From NCBI RefSeq assembly GCF_040545925.1, contig NZ_JBEPMX010000006.1, positions 1 to 64,000 on the forward strand: DNA of 64,000 bases, read 5' to 3'. Each line of letters begins with the position of its first letter. Position 1 is the first letter of the stretch. The translations under genes were made by a program, and so were the position numbers. The stretch comes from Alkalibacillus flavidus (GTDB lineage: Bacteria > Bacillota > Bacilli > Bacillales > Alkalibacillaceae). Of this stretch, positions 1-7,720 are shown one piece after another. The notes beneath the pieces were generated by a model. That model had not been told where the DNA came from, did no database searches, and saw only the letters and a program-made list of their open reading frames with translations.

Positions 1-85
1 ATGTTGTGTGCTAACTTTATTCTACAGAAAGGGTCTTCCTTTTTCTATACCATCACGTGGTCATATTCTATTTACACAAAATATT

Positions 86-883
86 TTACACTCTCTTTCT
101 TATATCATTATGGTCATAGAAATCGATATCTTTACCATATTGTTCTTCTAATTTTTCACGTATCTGTAGCAATTGATAGTCCATATCATGAGAATTAGAA
201 TCTTGTACAATATATCCAAACGTATTTTTCACTTTTTGTTTATGCCCCCAACTCACTATTCGTTCGAAATAAGCTGGCTGTAGTAAATGAAGAATAATAT
301 GTTGCGTTTGAAGTTTTTTGCCAAACGTTTGACGAATATCATCTACAAACTGCTTTAATTCCCATGGTTGATTCAGAATATTTTCCCGTTCCTCAATAGG
401 CTGATCCTTTAATTGTTTCACAATCGAGTTAAGGAAAGAAATTTCATGATATCTGTGTGAGTTATACCCTGAACCAGGCGAACCAAGACCACCATCTAAT
501 GCATTAAACACTTTATTTTCTCGATTTAGTTGAATCCCACCCCAATGGGCAATTTTCTCAAGTTTACCTATTTTAGTTTCAAACGTATTCGAGCTATTAG
601 AAGGAAATATGTAATATATATACATTAATTCAATCACAAATTTATATACAGATTCTACTTCACCGTCTAACTGCTTTTCTAATTTACCATCAAATGTATC
701 ACTAGAATCATCAGGACTGTTAACAAAGATCGTATCAAACCGACGTATATTATCTTGCGTCCAAATCGCTTCTCCTTCCCAAATCAATGACCCATCATTT
801 AATAAGCAATTTTGTTTCCAATTAGTTATCACATCATATATTGTCTTGCGGTAGTCTTTATCATGGAAATAATACTTAGCCAT
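86..883 (-). CDS. McrB-like N-terminal domain protein, lacking the AAA+ GTPase part
   Basis: The 265 aa resemble the N-terminal region that precedes the AAA+ motor in a large family of McrB-type restriction proteins. Recognisable pieces are WTQDNI near residue 40, YHEISFL near 145 and the QTQHIILHLLQPAYFERI block near 195. In the family this region is followed by a nucleotide-binding domain with Walker A. Here the frame closes at residue 265 and only 85 bases remain before the window edge. It is either a truncated or frameshifted gene whose remainder lies outside, or a stand-alone domain. No partner nuclease is visible on this side. The family call is from recall of motif patterns. Confidence 0.6.
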   Translation of the reverse strand: MAKYYFHDKDYRKTIYDVITNWKQNCLLNDGSLIWEGEAIWTQDNIRRFDTIFVNSPDDSSDTFDGKLEKQLDGEVESVYKFVIELMYIYYIFPSNSSNTFETKIGKLEKIAHWGGIQLNRENKVFNALDGGLGSPGSGYNSHRYHEISFLNSIVKQLKDQPIEERENILNQPWELKQFVDDIRQTFGKKLQTQHIILHLLQPAYFERIVSWGHKQKVKNTFGYIVQDSNSHDMDYQLLQIREKLEEQYGKDIDFYDHNDIRKRV

Positions 884-1041
884 TTACAGTCACCTGTCCT
901 TATTCAACTAATTTATTATCTAACTTCATTTTACAGAATTTTTCATCAAAATTAAATGGATAGATATTTTAACTTTTATGACGCCCATTCCCCCAAGCTA
1001 CCACCCCATTATGCTAAACTAAACATAACGAATTCTCAGGA

Positions 1042-1335
1042 GTGATTATATTAAACAAAGCACTTGGGTTAATCAGCGCGATCGTCTTACTCTTCATCAC
1101 GGTGGTGGCTGGTTTTTATGCGATATTTCAAGTGAATCAGTTAGCGATTTTGCCAATTGAGGATTGTCGGTCGTCGTTTATATTTACGCCTGAATCGGTC
1201 GAGTATTGCAGTGATATCTATTTGGTCGATGAGATGTTAATCGCGTTTCGTTTTCCAGTAACTTATGTTGCCTTGGCTGCTGTGATTGGATTGGTCGTTT
1301 TGGTTGTTAAGTTTTTTCATGCTCCGAAAGATTAA
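1042..1335 (+). CDS. small two-TM membrane protein
   Basis: About 97 aa with two hydrophobic segments (residues about 8-30 and 70-90) separated by a short extracytoplasmic loop holding two cysteines (near 42 and 56) that could form a disulphide. The only NTG start, GTG at 1042, overlaps the ribosome site CAGGAG (1037-1042), so true initiation may use a non-canonical codon a few bases downstream. It lies 30 bp upstream of the yrvL-like gene and is probably co-transcribed. I do not recognise the family. Confidence 0.6.
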   Translation: MIILNKALGLISAIVLLFITVVAGFYAIFQVNQLAILPIEDCRSSFIFTPESVEYCSDIYLVDEMLIAFRFPVTYVALAAVIGLVVLVVKFFHAPKD

Positions 1336-1365
1336 CGTTTTACATAAGATAGGGAGTTGAGTCGT

Positions 1366-1794
1366 GTGGAAAAGAGTCGTTCACCGAAAGTCGGGGCTTG
1401 GGTAGGTCTGAGTCTACTTGTGATTGTTATATTAAGCGCCATTGTAGCGGTTTACTTTTTAGCGATGGCTGGGGCGTTTGAGTTGCTCGGCGTCCAGTAT
1501 GAGTCAGTGTGGAGGCTTGCTTTGTTTGCGGGTGGCTTTTTTCTTATTGGGGCTGTGTTGGATGTGTTGGTGAATCCGTTGGCCGATATTTTGGCAGGCC
1601 AAGTAAGCGGTCGTGCGGTGTCAATTTTAGTGAAAATAATGCTAGACACGCTGTCGAATTGGGTGAGTTTGTTTGTGATGAATGTTTGGGTCAGTAGCGT
1701 CTTGTTAAGTTCGCAAGCGATGATGTTGTTGGCGATTGTGATCGCGCTCATTGAATTCGGGTTAGAACAGACACATTCGAAACAATCGCCATAA
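1366..1794 (+). CDS. yrvL: YrvL-like membrane regulatory protein
   Basis: 142 aa from GTG 1366, which sits 9 bases after AGGGAG (1351-1356); the upstream in-frame TTG at 1357 directly abuts that site and is not used. Four hydrophobic segments and a FELLGVQYESVW block near residue 40 fit the YrvL family. In Bacillus subtilis YrvL restrains the SigO regulatory system. No sigO/rsoA genes lie nearby, so here the role is inferred by family only. A strong terminator follows. Confidence 0.65.
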   Translation: MEKSRSPKVGAWVGLSLLVIVILSAIVAVYFLAMAGAFELLGVQYESVWRLALFAGGFFLIGAVLDVLVNPLADILAGQVSGRAVSILVKIMLDTLSNWVSLFVMNVWVSSVLLSSQAMMLLAIVIALIEFGLEQTHSKQSP

Positions 1795-1801
1795 GATACG
1801 G

Positions 1802-1832
1802 AAGGTTCGCCGCGGCGAACCTTTCTTTTTTG
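1802..1832 (+). terminator. rho-independent terminator after yrvL
   Basis: Perfect 11-bp inverted repeat (1802-1812 / 1813-1823) followed by a T-rich run. Confidence 0.85.
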
Positions 1833-1976
1833 AAATAAATGGGCGGAGTTATTAAATAAATCGGGGGATTTTTGAAATAAGTGAGCGTGCGCGTGTTAGT
1901 TTTTAAATAAATAGGCTCAGTTTTGAGATAAATACGCGTACTTATCTCAAAACTAGGCGCATTTATCGAATAAGTT
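1828..1976. repeat. family A 21-bp-register repeat array (A1)
   Basis: Seven copies of the TTATTTCAAAACT-type core in both orientations. Core starts at 1849, 1942 and 1963 and inverted copies centred at 1832 and 1874 fall on one 21-bp grid, with one roughly 10-bp phase slip. The array lies between the convergent yrvL and DMT genes, between their terminators. Confidence 0.8.
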
Positions 1977-1997
1977 GCGTGCAGGTCAAACGCAAAT

Positions 1998-2029
1998 AAA
2001 AAAAAGCCCTCACATCAGCTTGAGGGCTC
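1998..2029 (-). terminator. terminator of the DMT transporter gene
   Basis: Stem AGCCCTC / GAGGGCT with the stop codon in the loop region and an A-run (T-run on the minus strand) at 1998-2005. Confidence 0.8.
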
Positions 2030-2980
2030 TTCGGTCATTTGTGGATCTGTTGGCCATTTTTGGTCTTGGCGCATACTGCGGAATTTGAATTTCTTCACTT
2101 TTTTGAACTTGAATACGGTTAAAAAGAGTGAAGCAAACAATAACACAAAGCCGAGTAATTGATAGCCAGTGAGTGTTTCGTTAAAAACGACGACACTGAC
2201 CATGACGGCGATAATGATTTCGACGGATGATAGTATGGCAGCTTTGCTCGACTCAATATAAGACAGTCCCATCGTGTACAACAGGTAAGCCGCAATGGTC
2301 GAGATCGCGACAATGCCTAAAATATTAAGCCATACACTTCCATCCGTGAAGGCATTAGCATTATTCCAGATCCCACTTGTCGGAATTAAGAATACAGCGC
2401 CACTGGCCATCGCATAAAATGTAATTGTAAATGGGTGGTACCAGCGACTAACATTTTTACCGAGTAAGCTATACGTCGAACAGAAGAAACCTGCGAGTAA
2501 GCCGAAGAGAATTGTCTGGATCGTTAAGGCGAATTCTCCTAATGGTAAAAATTCGATCGCAAAGGCACTGCCTAAAATGGTGAGCATAATAGCTGCGAGT
2601 TTTGGTTTGGTTAGTGGTTCGTTGAAAAGTGTTTTGGCAATAATCGCGGCGAACACAGGTGATGTGTAAACGAAGACGACCGCGACTGCGAGTGTTGCTA
2701 AGTCGATAACTTGGAAGTAAAACCAATTGAAAAGTGAAATACTAAAAACGCCGAGTGCAATGAAATACGGAATGTCCTTAAGTCGGATCTTAAGGTAACT
2801 GCGTGCTAGAAGGGCTAGCATCGCTAGAAGAATCAAGCTGGAAAACGTCAAGCGTAGTGTGACGACTTGCCAAGGTGTGAAACCTGTGGCGTACAAATTT
2901 TGCACGAATAACCCTGTGAGGCCCCAAAAAACTGCCCCTAAAGTTACCATGATGTAGGCAATAACGTGATTCATTCTCAT
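2015..2980 (-). CDS. EamA/DMT-superfamily transporter
   Basis: 321 aa with ten predicted membrane helices arranged as two EamA repeats (about 10-145 and 155-295). The first repeat begins with the family's LGAVFWGLTGLF pattern and the protein ends in a charged cytoplasmic tail. Family members export metabolites or amino acids; the substrate cannot be read from sequence. Start ATG 2980 has GGGAGGG seven bases upstream. Confidence 0.9.
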   Translation of the reverse strand: MRMNHVIAYIMVTLGAVFWGLTGLFVQNLYATGFTPWQVVTLRLTFSSLILLAMLALLARSYLKIRLKDIPYFIALGVFSISLFNWFYFQVIDLATLAVAVVFVYTSPVFAAIIAKTLFNEPLTKPKLAAIMLTILGSAFAIEFLPLGEFALTIQTILFGLLAGFFCSTYSLLGKNVSRWYHPFTITFYAMASGAVFLIPTSGIWNNANAFTDGSVWLNILGIVAISTIAAYLLYTMGLSYIESSKAAILSSVEIIIAVMVSVVVFNETLTGYQLLGFVLLFASLFLTVFKFKKVKKFKFRSMRQDQKWPTDPQMTEEPSS

Positions 2981-3173
2981 CGTTAAACCCTCCCTCTTCT
3001 TTTTCTGTCGGTACAGGTTAAACTACTAAGATGTGTATTAGATTGTATTAGTGCGAGCGTTTTCATCTTACAACGCATCGCGCATATAAGCAACCATTTT
3101 GATGCGAAAAATCCGAAACTTTTTTCTATATAGTTTTAAAACGGTCACAATGCCCGTCGAAAAGCTTTTTAAC

Positions 3174-3207
3174 AAAAGAAAAACGACCCTCCTATAGAAG
3201 GTCGTTC
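3174..3207 (-). terminator. terminator of the InlB-repeat lipoprotein gene
   Basis: AACGACC / GGTCGTT stem (3182-3188 / 3200-3206) with a T-run on the minus strand. Confidence 0.8.
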
Positions 3208-3216
3208 GTCTCCATA

Positions 3217-4146
3217 TTATTCAAATTCACCTGTCTCGATTGACAAGGTTGTTTCGATGCGATTACCGACTTGTCCAATGACTTCAAATTGCACCGATTG
3301 ATTGTCATCCATCCACTCCATACGACTAACATCAAGTAATTCCGCCTCGCTAATTGCTGTAAAATCAGCGGTTACGACATTCTCTTGGTCTTCTACAGAG
3401 TCGATAAAGGCTTGCTGTCTCGTCGGTGATTCATTGACTGTTGTGTAAACAATATGCGAGCCATCAGACGACCATACGACACCATCACGTGGGGATGTGA
3501 CTTGTTGTGTGGCATTCGTGAAATAAATTTCATCCGTTTCTAAGTCCATATACCCAACAACACTATACGGAAACGCTCCTTGTGCATTATACAACGTAAA
3601 CGCTAATTTAGTTTCGTCTGGCGACAATCCTTCATGGCGAATCGATAAGTTATTAAGGTCCGGATGATTTTCCGTTACCTCATCATATTCCTCGCCCCAA
3701 AGATTTTTGCCACCAATCGTTTCCCAAACACCATCTAAATTTGATGCGAGTTCTGATTTATTAATACTCACACCTTCTTGTTCAAACTGAACCGTTTCTA
3801 ACGATTCAAGCGGCAATGACATACTTGGAGTTATCGTTTGTTCCCGTGTCACATTAGTTGTGGTTTTATTTAAAACAGCTTGCAGTTGAACATCTGAGCT
3901 CACTTCAAAACGGTATTCTGATTCTGTACTAACCGATTCACCGTCTTGAGTCCACTCGACAAATTCATACCCGTCATTCGGTTGTACCGTCACGACCGCT
4001 TCATTGTCTGAAGCATAAATACCAGCACCCGCAATTTCCGCGGCATCGTCAGGCTGAACGATCACATCAACTTCATATTCTTGATTGGAACATCCGATTA
4101 GTATCGTGATAAGTATAATTGGTATCGCAATGATTGGCTTTGACAC
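3217..4146 (-). CDS. lipoprotein with InlB B-repeat-like and beta-propeller-like segments
   Basis: 309 aa from GTG 4146, with GGAG nine bases upstream. A signal peptide ends in a lipobox with Cys near residue 19. Residues about 25-92 contain VQPNDGYEFVEW, typical of the divergent InlB B-repeat/bacterial repeat fold. The C-terminal half has SPDETKLAFTLYN and WSSDGSHIVYTT, resembling TolB/WD40-like propeller blades. It is probably anchored on the outer face of the membrane. No catalytic motif was seen and the function is unknown. Confidence 0.75.
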   Translation of the reverse strand: MSKPIIAIPIILITILIGCSNQEYEVDVIVQPDDAAEIAGAGIYASDNEAVVTVQPNDGYEFVEWTQDGESVSTESEYRFEVSSDVQLQAVLNKTTTNVTREQTITPSMSLPLESLETVQFEQEGVSINKSELASNLDGVWETIGGKNLWGEEYDEVTENHPDLNNLSIRHEGLSPDETKLAFTLYNAQGAFPYSVVGYMDLETDEIYFTNATQQVTSPRDGVVWSSDGSHIVYTTVNESPTRQQAFIDSVEDQENVVTADFTAISEAELLDVSRMEWMDDNQSVQFEVIGQVGNRIETTLSIETGEFE

Positions 4147-4281
4147 AATTGTTCACTCCGATCGTCTTTAGTTAAATCATAACTCGAAAAACTTTAAATT
4201 TAAACCTTTTTGACGCGATTTTTGCCGAAAAACTAACATTTTGTCTCGTTATGGATAGGGTTGTTTACAACGATTTCACTG

Positions 4282-4400
4282 TTTCGCCGTATAACGAGTC
4301 GATTTCGCCGTATCATATCGCAAACTCGCCGAATAATGTTAAAATTTCGCCGTATCATCGCTTAATTTCGCCGTATCCCCATTAATTTTCGCCGATAAAA
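4282..4400. repeat. family B 21-bp-register repeat array (B1)
   Basis: Six CGCCG(T/A)AT cores start at 4285, 4306, 4327, 4348, 4369 and 4390, exactly 21 bp apart, all in the same orientation. Each core is preceded by T-rich bases and the filler is not conserved. Confidence 0.9.
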
Positions 4401-4422
4401 GTTGATAAGAACCCTTATCATT

Positions 4423-4461
4423 TAAAAATTTAACGCTGCCAACATAAAATTGACAGCGCTT
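4423..4461 (-). terminator. terminator of the NCS2 permease gene
   Basis: Imperfect stem AACGCTGCCAA / TTGACAGCGCTT followed by a T-rich stretch on the minus strand. Confidence 0.65.
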
Positions 4462-4465
4462 ATCG

Positions 4466-5734
4466 TTAGTTATTTTTTGTTTTCCATACCTTTTCTAAAA
4501 TAACGGCAATAATCGTACCGACGAGTAAGCCATTACTGACGACTTGTTTCACCGTTTCTGGTAGATGCGAGAAACTTTCCGGTGGGATGAACATGAGTCC
4601 ACCACCGAGTAGCATCGACACGGTGATAATCGTCATACGGCGTTCGTGCAAGGGTTCGGCAAATAGATTGCGTAAGCCGAGCCCCATTAATTGAACGAAT
4701 GTCGCCAGCAAGGCCGCGTTTGCAACAGGTGACGGGATCATCGCTAAAAATGAAATCACGATTGGGAAAAATGAAACGATCGCGAGAAGGGCTGATGCCC
4801 ACATGAACGGCGCTTTTTTCGTTTGCCCGGTCAGTTGAATGAAGCCAGCCGTTGAAGCGAGTGGGACAACCGCGACCCCTGAAAACAAACCAGAAATGCC
4901 ATGATTAAGCCCCAGTGTGAAACTACCTCGGTTCATTTGGGTTTGGCTAAAATTCACCTCGCCATCAATCACATTCGATGTGGCGGCAAGCGCAGCAACA
5001 ATATTTGATAATAGGATAAAAGCTGTTAACAAAGCGATGGGCACGACGCTCCAGTCAAAAATTGGTGCGCCCCAGGCAAACATTTCTGGCGCTTGCACGA
5101 CAGGCGCGTCGCCAACTGCCAGGTCCTTCGCGCCAAAGCTTAACACAAATACGAGCCAGCCAACGGAAATCCCGATTAAGACAGCATAACTTTTCATCCA
5201 TCCACTAAAGAAGATCGACAAAATCAACACCGTACTAAATGTGATCATCGCAACGGTGAATTGACCCGTATCAACTTGCGTCACATCACTGCCTAACCCG
5301 AGCATACCTTCTAAAAACGTTCCACTCAGTTGAAACGTTAATAATGTTAAAAAGACGCCCGTGACAAGTGGTGTGAATAAGCCAATGATATTGCCGGAGA
5401 CTTTAAATAAACCGAACATCATCAAGAAAACACCAGTCAAAATCATCGCTGCTTCTAGTAAACGAAGCGCTTCTACGCCTTGTTCACCTGCTGTTCCGAT
5501 ACTAATCGCAAAAACAGAAAACGTCGATACCCACAAGCCGGCCGGGCCATCAACAATTGGCAATTTGTGTCCAATTAGTCCTTGTAGGTAACCCGCGATC
5601 CCTACGATGAAAAACGTTCGTTGCATCAGCTGCATCACGTCAGCTGTTTGCATATCAAAAATCGAGCCAATCACGATCGGAATTGCCACCGCATTGGCCA
5701 GTAAAAAGATAAACCATTGTATAACTTTAAACAA
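4466..5734 (-). CDS. NCS2-family purine/xanthine/uracil permease
   Basis: About 422 aa, multi-spanning, with the NCS2 hallmarks: a VDGPAGLW segment in the first third, paired half-helices, and GLNHGISGLFSGVAVVP in the second half. It should import a nucleobase by cation symport; the exact base is unresolved. TTG 5734 is preferred because AGGAGG (5745-5750) lies ten bases upstream. The longer ATG start at 5770 has no ribosome site and would bury that AGGAGG inside the gene. No riboswitch was seen in the short upstream gap. Confidence 0.88.
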   Translation of the reverse strand: MFKVIQWFIFLLANAVAIPIVIGSIFDMQTADVMQLMQRTFFIVGIAGYLQGLIGHKLPIVDGPAGLWVSTFSVFAISIGTAGEQGVEALRLLEAAMILTGVFLMMFGLFKVSGNIIGLFTPLVTGVFLTLLTFQLSGTFLEGMLGLGSDVTQVDTGQFTVAMITFSTVLILSIFFSGWMKSYAVLIGISVGWLVFVLSFGAKDLAVGDAPVVQAPEMFAWGAPIFDWSVVPIALLTAFILLSNIVAALAATSNVIDGEVNFSQTQMNRGSFTLGLNHGISGLFSGVAVVPLASTAGFIQLTGQTKKAPFMWASALLAIVSFFPIVISFLAMIPSPVANAALLATFVQLMGLGLRNLFAEPLHERRMTIITVSMLLGGGLMFIPPESFSHLPETVKQVVSNGLLVGTIIAVILEKVWKTKNN

Positions 5735-5826
5735 TTTGTCGTGTCCTCCTTCAATGAAACCAAAGGACATTTTAACATAATGTGAGTTTTTTCGTGTGAC
5801 GAAAAATTATCTTTCTATATTTTCTA

Positions 5827-6738
5827 TTAAATAATTGATTTCAACTCATGTGCTTTGCCTGATAAATGATCTGATGTTGTCGTCACCATTTTATAATCGT
5901 CTGTTGCTTCATGAATCGTATTTGTACTGTCCTGAAGCGCGTTTTGAATGTCCGTCACACCATGTGTGATATTATCAATCTCGGTCGTGATTCGTGTGAC
6001 ATTTTCGTTAACATCGGTGATCGAGCTTTCCACTTTCGTCGATAGTTTACGAACTTCATCTGCCACGACGGCAAATCCCTTTCCATGTTCGCCTGCTCGA
6101 GCCGCTTCAATCGATGCATTTAATGACAGTAAATTCGTTTGTGACGCGATATTTTTAATCGTCTTCACGACACTGCCGATTTCTTTCGCTTGTTCTTGAA
6201 GCTGTCTCAGTGTTTCAGTATTTCGTTCAGACACTGCTTCAATCTCGTCCATTTTTGCGTTCAACGCTTCTTGATTCGATAAACCCTGATTGGCACGCTC
6301 TGATAAATCGGTGGCCGCCTGTTCGAGGTCTGTCACAAACGTTTGAATATTGTCTTGGCGCTTTGTAATATCAGTTGCGATTTTAAGCACGCCAGTTACC
6401 CGGCCGTTTTCGATTAACGGCATGTACGTCGCTTCTAACCAAATCGACCGACCATAAGCATCTTTGCGGTTAATTTTGTCTTGAAAACTTTCCCCGCGTA
6501 ACAATTTCCCCCAAAACTGCTTGTACTCGACACTTTCACTAAACTCATCAAAACAAAATTCGCTGTGATGCTTTCCGATCATATCGTTTTGCGTTTGAAA
6601 ATGCATCGTCTGTTGAAATAATGGATTCACATCTACGACTCGCGCATTCGTATCAAATTGAATCATCGCTAAATGTTGATCAATCGTACTTAAAATTAAA
6701 TTGTTTGTATTCTTAGGCATCGCTGTTGTTGTCATCAT
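5827..6738 (-). CDS. soluble PAS-containing chemotaxis receptor (YfmS-like size)
   Basis: 303 aa without membrane helices. A PAS domain covers about residues 15-128, with the PAC-like end VLKIATDITKRQ. A short methyl-accepting signalling hairpin follows; its tip contains NIASQTNLLSLNASIEAARA and GFAVVADEVRKLS, the CheA/CheW-contact signature. It should feed cytosolic redox or metabolic signals into the chemotaxis kinase. B. subtilis YfmS is a similar short soluble receptor. ATG 6738 follows GAGGGGA. It stands alone. Confidence 0.88.
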   Translation of the reverse strand: MMTTTAMPKNTNNLILSTIDQHLAMIQFDTNARVVDVNPLFQQTMHFQTQNDMIGKHHSEFCFDEFSESVEYKQFWGKLLRGESFQDKINRKDAYGRSIWLEATYMPLIENGRVTGVLKIATDITKRQDNIQTFVTDLEQAATDLSERANQGLSNQEALNAKMDEIEAVSERNTETLRQLQEQAKEIGSVVKTIKNIASQTNLLSLNASIEAARAGEHGKGFAVVADEVRKLSTKVESSITDVNENVTRITTEIDNITHGVTDIQNALQDSTNTIHEATDDYKMVTTTSDHLSGKAHELKSII

Positions 6739-6889
6739 AGACCTGTCCCCTCTCGATTATATAGCTATACCCTACTATACCCCATTTGACCTAGTTCAAA
6801 CGGTTTTGTATTAATTTTGTATAAAAATATAATACAAATATGAACGATAACAAAACAAGAGAACGTCCGCTTACGGTGCGCCATAGTGG

Positions 6890-7004
6890 TTTCGCCGTAA
6901 ATGATGGAAATATCGCCGTAAAATCATCAATTTTCGCCGTATGTTGTCGCTTTATCGCCGTATCAGCGCAAAATTTCGCCGTATCAGCTCACGATTTAGC
7001 CTAT
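6890..7004. repeat. family B 21-bp-register repeat array (B2)
   Basis: CGCCGTA cores start at 6893, 6914, 6935, 6956 and 6977, exactly 21 bp apart; a decayed sixth copy (AGCCTAT) is at 6998. The array is immediately 3' of the tetR gene. Confidence 0.9.
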
Positions 7005-7016
7005 CTTTTATAATAT

Positions 7017-7568
7017 TTATCGATCTGGCCCACCATTTACAAACGTATGGATTAAAGTCGCCATCTCCTCAGTCGATTCGGGTCTTCCTGCGGCGATCCA
7101 CGCTTTAATGACGTGAATCGATCCACTAATAATATACGTGCTCAAATAATCTGACACCGACTCGTCTAAATCGTTCGTATTATTCATGACGAATTGGTGC
7201 GCCACATTCATAACTCGCCGTTCAAACGCGGGATCACCATTTTCGTTTAACAAAACGTGAAACATTTCAGGCGTGTCTTCGATATAATCAAGTAGTTTTT
7301 TGGTCATTTGTTTCGATTCCTCGTCTTGGTCAAAACTATATCGACTTAAATAATCTTTCATATCAGCAATAATCTCGTCTTCTATCTTCAAAAGTAGATC
7401 ATGTGGATTGTCATAATGCGTATAAAATGTCGATCGGTTAATGTCAGCGCTTTCGCACAATGCTTTAACCGTGATCCCATTAATCGGCTCCTCCTTTAAC
7501 ATCTCGATCATGCTTTCTTTTAACATTTTACGGGTATATTGTTTGCGACGATCTAATTTATCTCCCAT
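7017..7568 (-). CDS. TetR-family repressor of the adjacent MMPL operon
   Basis: 183 aa. The N-terminal helix-turn-helix (residues about 8-55) reads ITVKALCESADINRSTFYTHY, the TetR signature, and is followed by a helical ligand-binding region of the TetR_C type. It is divergent from the MMPL exporter, with an inverted repeat in the shared spacer, so it most likely represses the exporter and itself. ATG 7568 follows AAAGGTGG. The inducer is unknown. Confidence 0.88.
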   Translation of the reverse strand: MGDKLDRRKQYTRKMLKESMIEMLKEEPINGITVKALCESADINRSTFYTHYDNPHDLLLKIEDEIIADMKDYLSRYSFDQDEESKQMTKKLLDYIEDTPEMFHVLLNENGDPAFERRVMNVAHQFVMNNTNDLDESVSDYLSTYIISGSIHVIKAWIAAGRPESTEEMATLIHTFVNGGPDR

Positions 7569-7600
7569 ACCGTTTCCACCTTTGTGACAATTTTGTTGAA

Positions 7601-7671
7601 ATCCAACATTAACACAACGCTATGTTGGATAACTGACATATCACACGAATGTGTCGATTGATTATCCAACA
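7601..7671. promoter_or_regulatory. probable TetR operators (three half-sites)
   Basis: Half-sites are ATCCAACAT (7601-7609), its inverse ATGTTGGAT (7622-7630) and TTATCCAAC (7662-7670). The last overlaps the end of the -35 box and the spacer of the MMPL promoter. The arrangement suits repressor blocking in both directions. Confidence 0.6.
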
Positions 7672-7686
7672 CTGTGTCCATATAAT
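7658..7686 (+). promoter_or_regulatory. sigma-A promoter of the MMPL operon
   Basis: TTGATT (7658-7663), 17-bp spacer, perfect TATAAT (7681-7686), about 35 bp before the start codon. Confidence 0.75.
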
Positions 7687-7720
7687 AATAAAGTGGATTA
7701 AGTTTTCGTGCAAGAAAGGG

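Larger units (their letters stand above)
4147..4465. other. 319-bp intergenic stretch: B1 array plus hairpins
   Basis: It holds the promoter region of the lipoprotein gene, the B1 repeat array, a small hairpin TGATAAG/CTTATCA (4403-4420) and the terminator of the permease gene. No coding sequence was seen. Confidence 0.7.

Noticed and set aside
1..198. 65-aa plus-strand frame at the left edge
   Set aside because: Antisense to the McrB-like gene, aromatic/Ser-rich with no ribosome site.
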